Part shown: piece by piece, positions 44,938-55,087 of the stretch
How positions within the stretch are numbered: the first letter of the stretch is position 1
Layout: the number at the start of each line of letters is the position of its first letter
Assembly: GCA_002286855.1 (NCBI GenBank)
Contig: NRSV01000028.1
Location: 1-64,000, forward strand
Direction: 5' to 3'
Source: Bipolaris cookei
Lineage: Eukaryota > Ascomycota > Dothideomycetes > Pleosporales > Pleosporaceae
DNA length: 64,000 bases
Position numbers and translations under genes: made by a program
The notes under the pieces: model-generated
Databases searched by the model: none
Told to the model about the DNA's origin: nothing
The model's input: only the letters and a program-made list of their open reading frames with translations

Positions 44938-47900
44938 ATGTCAGAGGTAGAGTCCCCCACCCAGCATCCGGCTCCCAGCTGAATCAGCAATGTATCCTGG
45001 CCGAGGTTAACATTACGTAGAGCGGAACCTCGCCAGACCGCGACGGCATTTATGCCTCGAATGGTCGGGCGTACGATAAATATCATTTCCAAGAAAAAAA
45101 TGTCCACTCGCACGGCGTTGAGCTGGACGACGATGAGGATGAAGACATTGACCAGCTCATCGAGGACCTTGAATCGCAGGATGGTGAGAATGCTGACTAT
45201 GAAGAAGAAGAAGTGCAACAGCCAGGTGGTGCGCGCCTCATTCCAGAAGAGCTTCTCCAGACCGACACACGCATCGGCCTTACATCAGCCGAGGTTCTCA
45301 TACGGAGAAAAAAGTATGGCGAGAACAAGATGAAAGGTACTGACCACTTTGCCCCTGTTACTTACCACTGTCCGCTAACTGGGCGTAGAGGAGAAGACGA
45401 ACAATTGGGTCAAATTTCTTATGTTTTTCGTTGGTCCAATTCAATTCGTCATGGAGGCAGCCGCCATCCTTGCTGCTGGTCTCCAAGACTGGGTCGACTT
45501 TGGTGTCATCTGTGGATTGTTGCTCCTCAATGCAAGTGTTGGCTTCATCCAGGAATATCAGGCTGGATCCATTGTTGAAGAGCTGAAGAAAACGCTCGCC
45601 CTCAAAGCCACTGTATTACGCGATGGTACCTTGGTTGAGATTGAAGCACCAGATCTCGTACCCGGCGACATCCTACAGGTCGAGGAAGGTGTCATTGTCC
45701 CCGCGGATGGACGCATTGTCACCGAGAATGCATTTGTACAAGTTGACCAATCTTCTATCACTGGCGAGTCCTTGGCCGTCGACAAGCATCGAGGAGACAC
45801 CTGCTACGCTTCTTCGGCAGTAAAACGCGGCGAGGCTTTTGTCGTCATCACAGCCACAGGCGACTCTACTTTTGTTGGTCGTGCTGCTTCTCTTGTTGCC
45901 AGCGCGTCGAGTGGACCCGGTCACTTTACTCAAGTGCTACAGGATATTGGCACAATACTGCTAGTGCTTGTCATTGTGTCACTTCTAGTTGTCTGGATAA
46001 GCTCCTTCTACAGATCCAACCACATCATCACTATCCTTCGGTTTACGCTTGCTATCACCATCGTTGGAGTACCTGTCGGTCTTCCTGCTGTTGTTACAAC
46101 GACAATGGCTGTTGGTGCTGCGTACCTTGCCAAAAAGCAAGCCATTGTACAGAAGCTCTCCGCTATAGAGTCGCTTGCTGGTGTCGAAATCCTATGCTCC
46201 GACAAGACCGGAACACTGACAAAAAACAAACTTTCGTTGGCTGAACCTTACACTGTACCTGGTGTAGACCCAGAAGACCTCATGCTCACTGCTTGCTTGG
46301 CCGCTTCGCGCAAGAAAAAAGGCATCGATGCTATCGACAAAGCTTTTCTTAAGTCTCTGCGAAACTACCCCCGTGCTAAGTATGTCTTGAGCAAATACAA
46401 GGTCATTCACTTTCATCCTTTCGACCCAGTATCCAAGAAAGTCCAGGCAGTTGTTGAGTCGCCACAGGGTGAACGCATAACATGCGTCAAGGGTGCTCCG
46501 CTGTTTGTCCTTCGAACGGTTGAGGAAGATCATCCCATTCCCGAGAATGTCGACTTGGCATACAAGAACAAAGTTGCCGAGTTTGCTTCTCGAGGCTTTC
46601 GCTCGCTTGGTGTCGCCCGTAAACGGGAGGATGAAGGATGGGAAATTCTTGGGATAATGCCGTGCTCAGATCCTCCGAGACACGATACTTACCGAACTAT
46701 CAATGAGGCCAAGTCTTTGGGTCTGTCAATCAAAATGCTGACTGGTGATGCTGTTGGAATTGCGCGAGAAACCTCGCGCCAACTTGGTCTTGGTAAGTGC
46801 GCAATTGAGATTACGATAGATCAATCTAACACAACTGTAGGCACAAATATTTTTGACGCGGAGAAGCTTGGCCTGAGTGGAGGTGGCGAGATGCCTGGTT
46901 CAGAGTTTTATGATTTCGTTGAAGGTGCTGACGGTTTTGCTGAGGTGTTTCCGCAGCACAAGTTCAACGTCGTTGAAATTTTGCAACAAAGAGGCTATCT
47001 CGTTGCAATGACTGGCGATGGCGTGAATGATGCGCCATCGCTGAAAAAGGCAGATACTGGGATCGCCGTTCAGGGAGCGTCTGACGCTGCTTGTTCGGCT
47101 GCTGACATTGTGTTCCTTGCTCCTGGCCTGTCAGCCATCATCGATGCCCTGAAGACATCACGGCAGATTTTTCATCGTATGTACGCTTACGTTGTGTATC
47201 GAATCGCTCTCTCGCTTCACCTCGAGATCTTCCTCGGGTTATGGATTGCCATATTGAATGAATCACTGAACCTCCAACTGGTCGTGTTCATTGCCATCTT
47301 TGCCGATATTGGTACGTAGTCCACACGCAACTGTCTAATCAGCTATTGACTGTACTGCAGCAACATTGGCTATTGCGTACGACAATGCCCCATACAGCAA
47401 GACCCCAGTCAAATGGAACCTCCCCAAGCTCTGGGGCATGTCGATTCTGCTCGGCGTCATTCTCGCCGTAGGAACATGGATCACCATGACAACCATGCTT
47501 CCTTACCTTACTGGTGAGCAACAAGGTGTCGATGGTGGTATCGTTCAGAACCATGGACAGCGTGATCCAATCTTGTTCCTCGAGATCACATTGACAGAAA
47601 ACTGGCTCATATTCATCACTCGCGCCAATGGCCCCTTCTGGTCGTCGATCCCTTCATGGCAACTTGCGGGTGCCATTCTCGTCGTGGATGTACTCGCAAC
47701 ATGCTTCACGATATTTGGATGGTTTGTTGGTGGGAGGACCAGTATCGTTGCTGTAATCCGTGTATGGGCCTTTTCTTTTGGTATCTTCTGCATCATGGCA
47801 GGAGTTTACTACGTTCTGCAGGGGAGCCAAGGATTTGACAACCTCATGCATGGAAAGCTGCTCAAGCGAAAACAGAAGCAGAGAAACCTTGAAGACTTTG

Positions 47901-47997
47901 GTAAGCACTACTCGGAATTGCAAAAACAAGCGGTCACTGATCTGGTGCAGTCGTTTCGTTACAGCGAGTGTCAACACAGCATGAGAAGACGACTTGA
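44938..47997 (+). CDS. PMA1: Plasma-membrane H+-ATPase Pma1 (P3A-type)
   Basis: Six exons (44938-44946, 45021-45336, 45389-46792, 46841-47311, 47361-47900, 47951-47997) encode 928 residues. The first exon is only MSE. The acidic N-terminus (DDDEDEDIDQLIEDLE) matches fungal Pma1. The family signatures are TGES (residues 233-236), the phosphorylation site CSDKTGTLT with Asp380, MLTGD and GDGVNDAPSLKKAD. About ten membrane segments are present. The last small exon restores the conserved regulatory tail VVSLQRVSTQHEKTT. If its intron is retained, the frame changes and a different 33-residue tail is made. The enzyme pumps protons out at the expense of ATP and powers nutrient uptake. The intron at 46793-46840 is a stop-free multiple of three. 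Confidence 0.96.
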
Positions 47998-48597
47998 ATA
48001 GTTGTTCTCCTAAACTCACCCGCGATTGACTATAGTCTAGCGCTACGCTATTTTGAGTAGGCCACCCGCAGTATACATACATTCCCGTTTTCTCCTTCTA
48101 GTCTATGCGATTAAAGCGTTGATGAGAAATACACGTATTTCAGCCTTATTTTTATTACGCATCTCATGGTGTTAACGTAAATACCCAGAGTCAGGGAGAA
48201 AGTCTTGCAAGAATTTCTAGTTTTCGCCTTGTCTATTGTAGTGCAAGCGTGGCTTTTGCAACAGCCACGCCACATAAATTAATTTTTTCAATCGTTCAAG
48301 GCATGTCATTTTCAGTTGCAGGTGTTTGCAACAGGCTCTCGACGCCGTCACGTTAAGTTAAAGAATGCATCTTTTCAATTGTAACAACTCTAGGAATACA
48401 TTTTCGTCTGCTCACACAAGTAATCAATACGCTTTTGTAAGCGAAGTGGATTCGGATCATGGCAATGGCAATGGCAATGGCGTCACCTACCAGCGATGAC
48501 GAACCCCACCTTTGGCATCGTAACGATATGCGTACCGGGCCGGACCCTGTCGGTTACGTATTCCAGCCCCGCAATTGTCCACTACCAGAACTCCTTC
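47998..48597. other. Intergenic region
   Basis: This is the 3' flank of PMA1 and the promoter of the next gene. It contains four tandem hexamers ATGGCA at about 48459-48482. No gene is supported. Confidence 0.65.
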
Positions 48598-49783
48598 ATG
48601 CTCAAGATTCTTCGAAACTCTGCAATCACCAGCTATCAATCCAAGTCCCGTCACAGTCCAGCCACTTCCCTCACTCAATTCCACGAATCACGAGCAAGAA
48701 CCTTTGCAAGGATGGCCGAGCTCAACGTAACCATCCCGAAGCTGAAACTCAATGACGGCACCTCAATGCCTATGCTGGCGTTTGGTACAGGAACTTCTTG
48801 GTACAAGTCTGGCGAGGAGAGTAAGATTGATCAAGCAATCATTGACGCCGTAAAGGTTGCAATTAAGTTAGGATATACTCATCTTGATGGCGCAGAGAGT
48901 ATATACTGAAAATACCTCTTTATATCCATATCTTCCTAACGACTTACAGTATACAAGACCGAACCCGAGCTTGGGACAGGCATCAAAGAGAGTGGTGTTC
49001 TCCGCGAGAAGCTCTTCGTGACTACCAAAGTGAATAATGGCAACATTAATAACATTGAAGGAGCGATCAAAGCTAGCTTACAAAAACTGCAGTTGGAATA
49101 TGTTGACCTGTAAGGTATATACAGCGCTGAGATATCTACTTGACACTAACTGATCAAGCTATCTCATCCACCAACCCTGGTTTGGCAGCTCAGAGGCCGA
49201 TCTCCAAAAGGCCTGGGCTGATATGGAGGCAGTCCAAGCCGCAGGTCTTGCCAAATCCATTGGCGTCTCGAATTTTCTCCCTGAACATCTATCAGCCATA
49301 CTGAAGACTGCCAAAGTAAAGCCGGTGTGCAACCAAATCGAATTCCACCCTTACCTTCAACACGGAGAGCTTCTGGGATTCCACAAACAGAAAGGCATCG
49401 CTACTACTGCCTATTCACCTCTGGCGGCCGTTACCAAAGCAAAGGGCGGGCCGGTGGATGACTACGTAGAAGGACTGGCCAAGAAGTATGCCGTGAGCGA
49501 GAATGAGATCTACCTGAGGTGGTGCATCGATCAGGACATTGTACCGATAACGACCAGTAGCAAAGAGCAACGCCTGAGTGACTACTTGCGGGCGCTAACG
49601 TTCAAATTGACGCCAAAAGAAGTCAAGGATATTAATGAGTTGGGCCAGAAGAAGCACCATAGGAGTTTCTGGACTCACAAGGTAGGTTTGGGTTATGGAA
49701 GCGAACGTGAATTGCAAGCTGATTTGATGTTTAGTTTGCCGCTGACGATCGATCTTGAGACTTTCAAGGCGATGGCTAAATGA
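48598..49783 (+). CDS. Aldo-keto reductase
   Basis: Three exons (48598-48898, 48950-49109, 49159-49783) encode 361 residues from the first ATG, or 323 from the internal ATG at 48712. Counting from 48712, the AKR catalytic tetrad is complete: Asp59 and Tyr64 (LDGAEIY), Lys89 (VTTKV) and His120 (LIHQP). VSNF and EFHPYLQ fit the barrel strands, and TTSSKEQRL fits the NADPH-binding loop. The extra 38 N-terminal residues (MLKILRNSAITSYQSK onward) have R, K, S and no acid until the end, so they look like a mitochondrial targeting sequence. The two starts could give dual targeting. It reduces aldehydes or ketones with NADPH. The substrate is unknown. Confidence 0.9.
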
Positions 49784-50176
49784 GAGGCGTTGTTTCCCAT
49801 GGAATCTGTAAAAAGAGTTACGTGCAGGGCATCAACACTTGAGAACTCGAAATCTCTCGTATAAAACATGAAAATTATCGTGTATGCATTTTTTTATCCT
49901 CTTATCTAGCCATGACTCTGGCAAGTAGATGAATTATGACCTTGCTCGCATGTCGTTGGCCGTGAAGTCATGCTACCAGTGCAAGTCAGGACCGCGGTGC
50001 CAAGACGGATCGCTCAATCTTTCCGCGCGAGCTTACCAGCTTCAGCCTGCACGTCCATTTCTCGCCCTTCTGCCCCCTCGCATCACCAAACGCGCCCTCT
50101 GTCTACGTGCAGGACACAGCACAGATTCTTGTGAATACACGGGGATTCAACGCCGCGCCGCGTAATTATCGACATC
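49784..50176. other. Intergenic spacer
   Basis: This is the 3' flank of the reductase and the promoter of the next gene. No feature was seen. Confidence 0.6.
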
Positions 50177-51949
50177 ATGTTGGGCGCCACTGCGAAGGGC
50201 AAGAAGCAGGCGAACAAGAACGCCTATCGCCGTGCGAAGAAGAAGCAACAGCGCTCTGTACGTGTCGCATGTCTATTTCATCGCGCATCACGAGTCAATT
50301 TGCTAACAGCCTCAAAGGAGACACCATCGACAGCCGGCGACTCTGCGCGTGAGAGCGAATCTCCCGCACCCGAAAGCGACACAAATAACGAAGCACAGGC
50401 TGTGAAGCCCGCGGACCTACTTTCCATTGATGACATCGCGAATCAGTACAACCTCGACGATCCACTCTTCGAGGAATACAAGAATGTTTTTGAAAAGTTC
50501 AGGGAGCCGACCGACGAGGAAGCAGTGACCAAGGATGATGAAAAGCCTGAGATCTACCACTCCGACGACGACATCCCTGACGAGGATGAAGACGATGGCA
50601 AGCCCAAGCTCTCTAAGAAGCAGAGAAAGCAAATGAACAAGCTATCAGTCGCGCAGCTCAAGGCGTTGGTTCCCCGACCAGAACTGGTCGAGTGGACGGA
50701 CGTGTCATCGTCGGATCCCCAGCTACTAATCTCCATCAAGGCAGCCAAAAACGTCATACCCGTACCCTCTCACTGGTCGCTCAAGCGTGAATATCTGTCG
50801 TCCAAGCGAGGTATCGAAAAACCACCCTTCACCCTGCCCAAATTCATTCAGGAGACAGGTATTGCAGAAATGCGAGATGCGGTCTTGGAAAAGCAGGCAG
50901 AAATGACTATGAGGCAGAAACAGCGAGAGCGTGTGCAAGGAAAGCTCGGCAAGCTTGACATTGATTATGCGAAGCTCTACGATGCCTTCTTCAGACGGCA
51001 GACCAAGCCAGAGCTGACTCGATACGGCGAGGTATACTACGAAGGCAAGGAATTCGAAACCAACCTTGTAAATCTCAAGCCAGGCGAGTTGAGCGAGGAA
51101 CTTCGCGAGGCACTTGGAATGGCGCCTGGTCACCCGCCTCCTTGGCTCATCAACATGCAACGCTATGGCCCCCCGCCATCGTATCCCAACATGCGCATAC
51201 CCGGTGTTAATGCCCCGATTCCTCCGGGCTCCTCCTGGGGGTTTCAACCTGGCCAATGGGGAAAGCCCCCCACGGATGACGCCGGTAAGCCACTTTTTGG
51301 AGGAGATCTCTACGGCACAGCTATCTTGGAGGAGCAACAGCAACCGACACATGTGGGCGAACCTGTCGAGCGCAGTATTTGGGGAGCGCTTCGAGCTGAG
51401 GGCGAGAGTGAGGACGAGGAGAGTGACGAGGAAGAAGACGAGGAAGATGAGGATGAAGATGAAGGAGACGAGGACGCGAGTGGCATACAAACATCCATGA
51501 CTAGTGCCTCAGCTATGCCATCTGAGATTGGGGGCGCAGAAAGCATCAGTGGAGAGTTTCAGCTCAGGAAACAGCGCAAGGGGATCGAGACAGAAGAGCC
51601 AAGTGCGCCGCGAAACGCGTACACAGTGCTTCCAGAGAAGAACATATCTGCGACTGGCTTCTTTGGTGGTGAACACGCTTATGATCTGGATGCGGCTAGG
51701 CGCGATGCGCTTGGACACGCTCAGAAGAAACGCAAAGCTGGAGATATCGACGTTTCTGTTGATATTGACCAGTTGGCGGATAGCGACAAGCTGGACAAGG
51801 ACGCACTAAAGAAAGAGTATGAGTCTAGGCAGCGGGCTGAGGCACAAGGACAATGGCAGAGTATCGACCAAGACGATCTAGCAGATATGATCAACCAGGA
51901 AAGCAGGAAGAGGACCAAGAGGGAGGATGAGCGAAAGACTAGGCGCTAG
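50177..51949 (+). CDS. CUS1: Splicing factor SF3b subunit 2 (Cus1/SAP145)
   Basis: Two exons (50177-50257 and 50318-51949) encode 570 residues. The 60-bp intron is a stop-free multiple of three. I placed its acceptor at CTCAAAG because the nearer ACAG lies directly on the branch site GCTAAC. The N-terminus is lysine/arginine-rich. The DUF382 core is clear (VPRPELVEWTDVSSSDPQLL, then VPSHWSLKREYLSSKRGIEK), followed by the PSP domain (PGELSEELREALGMAPGHPP to PIPPGSSWG). The C-terminal half has a long run of D/E at about residues 395-415 and charged helices. SF3B2 contacts the intron branch region within the U2 snRNP. Length is shorter than human SAP145 but normal for fungi. Confidence 0.94.
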   Translation: MLGATAKGKKQANKNAYRRAKKKQQRSVRVACLFHRASRVNLLTASKETPSTAGDSARESESPAPESDTNNEAQAVKPADLLSIDDIANQYNLDDPLFEEYKNVFEKFREPTDEEAVTKDDEKPEIYHSDDDIPDEDEDDGKPKLSKKQRKQMNKLSVAQLKALVPRPELVEWTDVSSSDPQLLISIKAAKNVIPVPSHWSLKREYLSSKRGIEKPPFTLPKFIQETGIAEMRDAVLEKQAEMTMRQKQRERVQGKLGKLDIDYAKLYDAFFRRQTKPELTRYGEVYYEGKEFETNLVNLKPGELSEELREALGMAPGHPPPWLINMQRYGPPPSYPNMRIPGVNAPIPPGSSWGFQPGQWGKPPTDDAGKPLFGGDLYGTAILEEQQQPTHVGEPVERSIWGALRAEGESEDEESDEEEDEEDEDEDEGDEDASGIQTSMTSASAMPSEIGGAESISGEFQLRKQRKGIETEEPSAPRNAYTVLPEKNISATGFFGGEHAYDLDAARRDALGHAQKKRKAGDIDVSVDIDQLADSDKLDKDALKKEYESRQRAEAQGQWQSIDQDDLADMINQESRKRTKREDERKTRR

Positions 51950-52782
51950 GTCTCCACTGTCAAGAGTCCATTGGGGACATGAATTTTGTACAAAAGATCC
52001 AGGATTGCACTTTCAGGGGCTCCAAGAGCGAGCTGGCGTCACGGATGTCACGGGTCAATAGGGCTTCGGCATACTCAGCATTGGGAAACGGCGTTATATG
52101 CGGCAACCAAGTGTGCCCACAGATGAGTATAATCAAGATGAAGATTTTCAATATTCAAGACACAGCAATGGACAGGGATGACACGGTGACTATGGATACG
52201 AACTTCCGCTACGCCACGATTGACGCACCGAAGACGCGAACGGCAAGGCAAAGGGGGCGGAACAAAGCAGCCAATAATTGTGAGTTGACAACTTTTGCCA
52301 GACTCAACATGAGAATACTTGAAATGTTGGGGTGTGCCAAGCGGCAGTTAAGCCAACAAATTTCTCGAAGATCAAGTGATACACCTTCACGTCTGGAAGA
52401 ATAGCAGAGTGGCAATTATCGCACACGTACACACCACACGCAGCCATCACTCTCGTCCAATTGATTACATGTCCCGAGGAAGAGCAGAAAAGGAAAGAAC
52501 AGCTGAAACATGCAGACAGCCGTCCATTGTCGATGCGACGGCCAGAGCTTGACACGCTATCAGCCACAATTCAGCCCATGGCACGTGACTGGCCAACGCG
52601 TTCAGTTGCAGTGGGCTTGGCTTTGAACTTCACTTTTTGCAGACCCAACACACGGCACGCCAAACACTCCCCACCGTTCCACCACCGCGACTGTTAGTTG
52701 CAGACTCATACCCATTCTTTTCAGTATATTCGGCCATTCCTACTATTTACGATAGTTCAAGCGCATTACTGTTGGTTGCGAA
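51950..52782. other. Intergenic region
   Basis: Several short frames occur (for example 51979-52404 on the plus strand, and 51960-52151 and 52304-52567 on the minus strand). None has a recognisable domain or a clear splice link. I do not call a gene, but this is the interval where a small undetected gene is most likely. Confidence 0.5.
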
Positions 52783-54548
52783 ATGGACAGGGATCGCGAG
52801 CGAGATCGTGATCGAGGAGACAGAAGGTTCGTCGACACCAGGCTGTCGCTTGTACACTGATGGACGGCACATGAGCTTGTTTGGTCTTTGGTAATAATTG
52901 GAAGCGCCACTGCTAACACAGGGCTAGAGACGATAGGTATTCAAACACATACCGTCCACGTTCCCCCGGGCCACGCCCACGCTCTCCGCGCGGAGACAGC
53001 TATCGTGCTCGCTCACCTCCCTTCCGTCGAGCAAGTCCGCTTCGCCGTAGCTCTCCACCTCGTCGTGGTATAGCCTCCGCTGATACCTACGTCCCTGGGG
53101 GCCGCTCTTCCCGTCCGCGAAGCCGCTCGCCTGCGTTCCGAAGAAGGTCACGAAGTCCACGTCGCGACGACAACTGGAGAGCACGCCCTCGGTCACCTCC
53201 TCGTCGAGCATTCTCACCCAGACGTGATGATTACAGAAACGACAGGCCAAGATCACCGCGACGGGACCGGGATCAGTACGATTCGTACGCTCGTTCTCCA
53301 CGGCCACGCGAAAGGTCGCCACTACCTCTGCGAGAACGGGATGTGTCTCCAGCAAGGAGCCGGGGGATGCGCTCACCTATTCGCTCAAGTCGATACGAAG
53401 AGTCACGTTCCCGGGTTAATAGGTACGTTCAGAACTCCTTACCTAAAAGAACAATCTGCTTACCAACTTGGAGCCCTCCCCCACGACGATACTCTCCACC
53501 ACGAGAATATAGGCGCAGATCACCTTCGTTGAGACGCGAACGCCCTGACCCGTATACTGCCGATACTTGGAGGAGTCGTAGGTCTCCTTCTCCAGTGCGG
53601 CCAACCTACACTTCAAATGAGCCATCAGGCAGAGACTCTGCCGCTACCTCGCGCCGCTCCTCCCCACCACCTATTCATCCTAGTCGGGCCGCACTCGTAG
53701 AAGACCTCCCTGTCAGAGAACCTGCTTCAGCACCAAGATCACCCTTTCGAGAGCGGCTTCCCGACAGAGGCCGAGACTTTAGTCGTGAACGAGAACGATC
53801 CCCTCCACGTCGCAGAGAGAGCCCTCCGATTGGGCCGCGTGGGGACCGAGACTTTGCGCCTCCAACTGGCCCTTCTTCATCATATCGCAATGGTGAAGGC
53901 AACTTTGCCAGAGCGCCCCCAACTGGTCCTTCCAGTCGCAGCTATCCCTCGCCTGCCATATCCCCACCAGCAGGTCCATCAAACTCGGCAGCGCCACCTC
54001 CCGCATTTCCCCGAGGAAGTAACCCCGTTTTAGCGGCTCCAACACGGCCCCGCGGTGGAGGTCGCGGCTTCGGTGGGTACGAAGGACGAGGGGATTTCTC
54101 TGGATCCTCTTCACGTAGAGGGTCATGGGGTGCAGGACCTCGGGGAGGAGGCTACTATGGTGGCGCGCCATCTGGTCCTCGTGGTAACAGCAGCGGTCCC
54201 AGTGGAGCAGCGCCTTTTGCGCCCTCTTTCCGCGGCTCAAACAACTCTACCGCTACGACGTATCCACGTACAATGCGCTTCCGCGACCATCTAGCCGATC
54301 TACCCAAGGAGATTCCTGGAGGCCAGAAAGCCCCTGAGATGTATGACAAGAGTAAGATTCTGAAACTAGAGGCAGAGGCACAGAAGCTCAGGGAGTTGAT
54401 TGACAAGAAGGAGGATGCAAAGAGGCAGAAGCTGAGGGAGTGGGACGGTCTTGAACGTGAAGCTGAGACGGCTCAGTTGAAGGTGGACTTGGCTGAGAGC
54501 TCGCTGAGAGGTCTGAATGGCGAAGCGGATGTGCGCGACGCCTTCTAG
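52783..54548 (+). CDS. RS-rich and RGG-rich protein, pre-mRNA-processing type
   Basis: Exons 52783-52826, 52928-53422 and 53474-54548 give 537 residues. The last join is uncertain because the 51-bp intron (53423-53473) is stop-free and a multiple of three; retaining it would add 17 residues. The protein starts MDRDRERDRDRGDR and is dominated by SR, RS, SP and PR dipeptides (residues 15-240). A P/S/G-rich middle has RGG/GGYEGRGD-type motifs. The C-terminal coiled coil (about residues 450-525, KILKLEAEAQKLRELIDKK) ends in acidic residues. I see no RRM. It resembles fungal serine/arginine-rich matrix-type proteins but I cannot name an orthologue. A nuclear role in RNA processing is inferred from composition. 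Confidence 0.75.
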
Positions 54549-55087
54549 GTGGAGCTCCGTCTAAAATCTGAGGTTTGGGAAGATATCAGTAATGCTTGAC
54601 AGAGATTGCAAAAGGCTGGAGTGTGCCTGAGAGATTATGAATGGGGAATATATGAGATGGTTTGTAGCTACACAAAGTTGGACAGAGGATCGGTTGGCTT
54701 GTACGATATGGCAGAACCATGGTTATCGAGGGATATGATCTACGCATGCATCTCTAGTTGCTTGTTGGTGACAAAGCATATATGTAAGCATTGACTGAGA
54801 TGATGTAGCATGGGCTTCTGAAATCTCATATTAGAATGATGAGAATATCTTTGAACAATCATGTGTCTCGTGATCCTCACTGTGCAGTCAATGTCGCTCT
54901 TGTGGTGATGATGCGTATGCGGTCACTCACATAGTCCGGCTAGATGAATCTACTGCGGATTACCGATTGGTCAGGATTGATTCTCCACCTGCATGTCTGA
55001 CTCGCCGAACGCCAAATTGTTGCAGCAGCTCCAACAAACTCACCAGCCCTCTTCCAACTTCCGCTCCTCTGCTCTATTGTCGCAAAC
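54549..55087. other. Intergenic region
   Basis: This is the 3' flank of the RS-rich gene and the promoter of RPC2. No gene is supported. Confidence 0.65.

Noticed and set aside
51979..52404. 141-codon plus-strand frame and overlapping minus-strand frames after CUS1
   Set aside because: Both strands are equally open over short stretches with no recognisable domain. I could not build a frame-keeping gene model.
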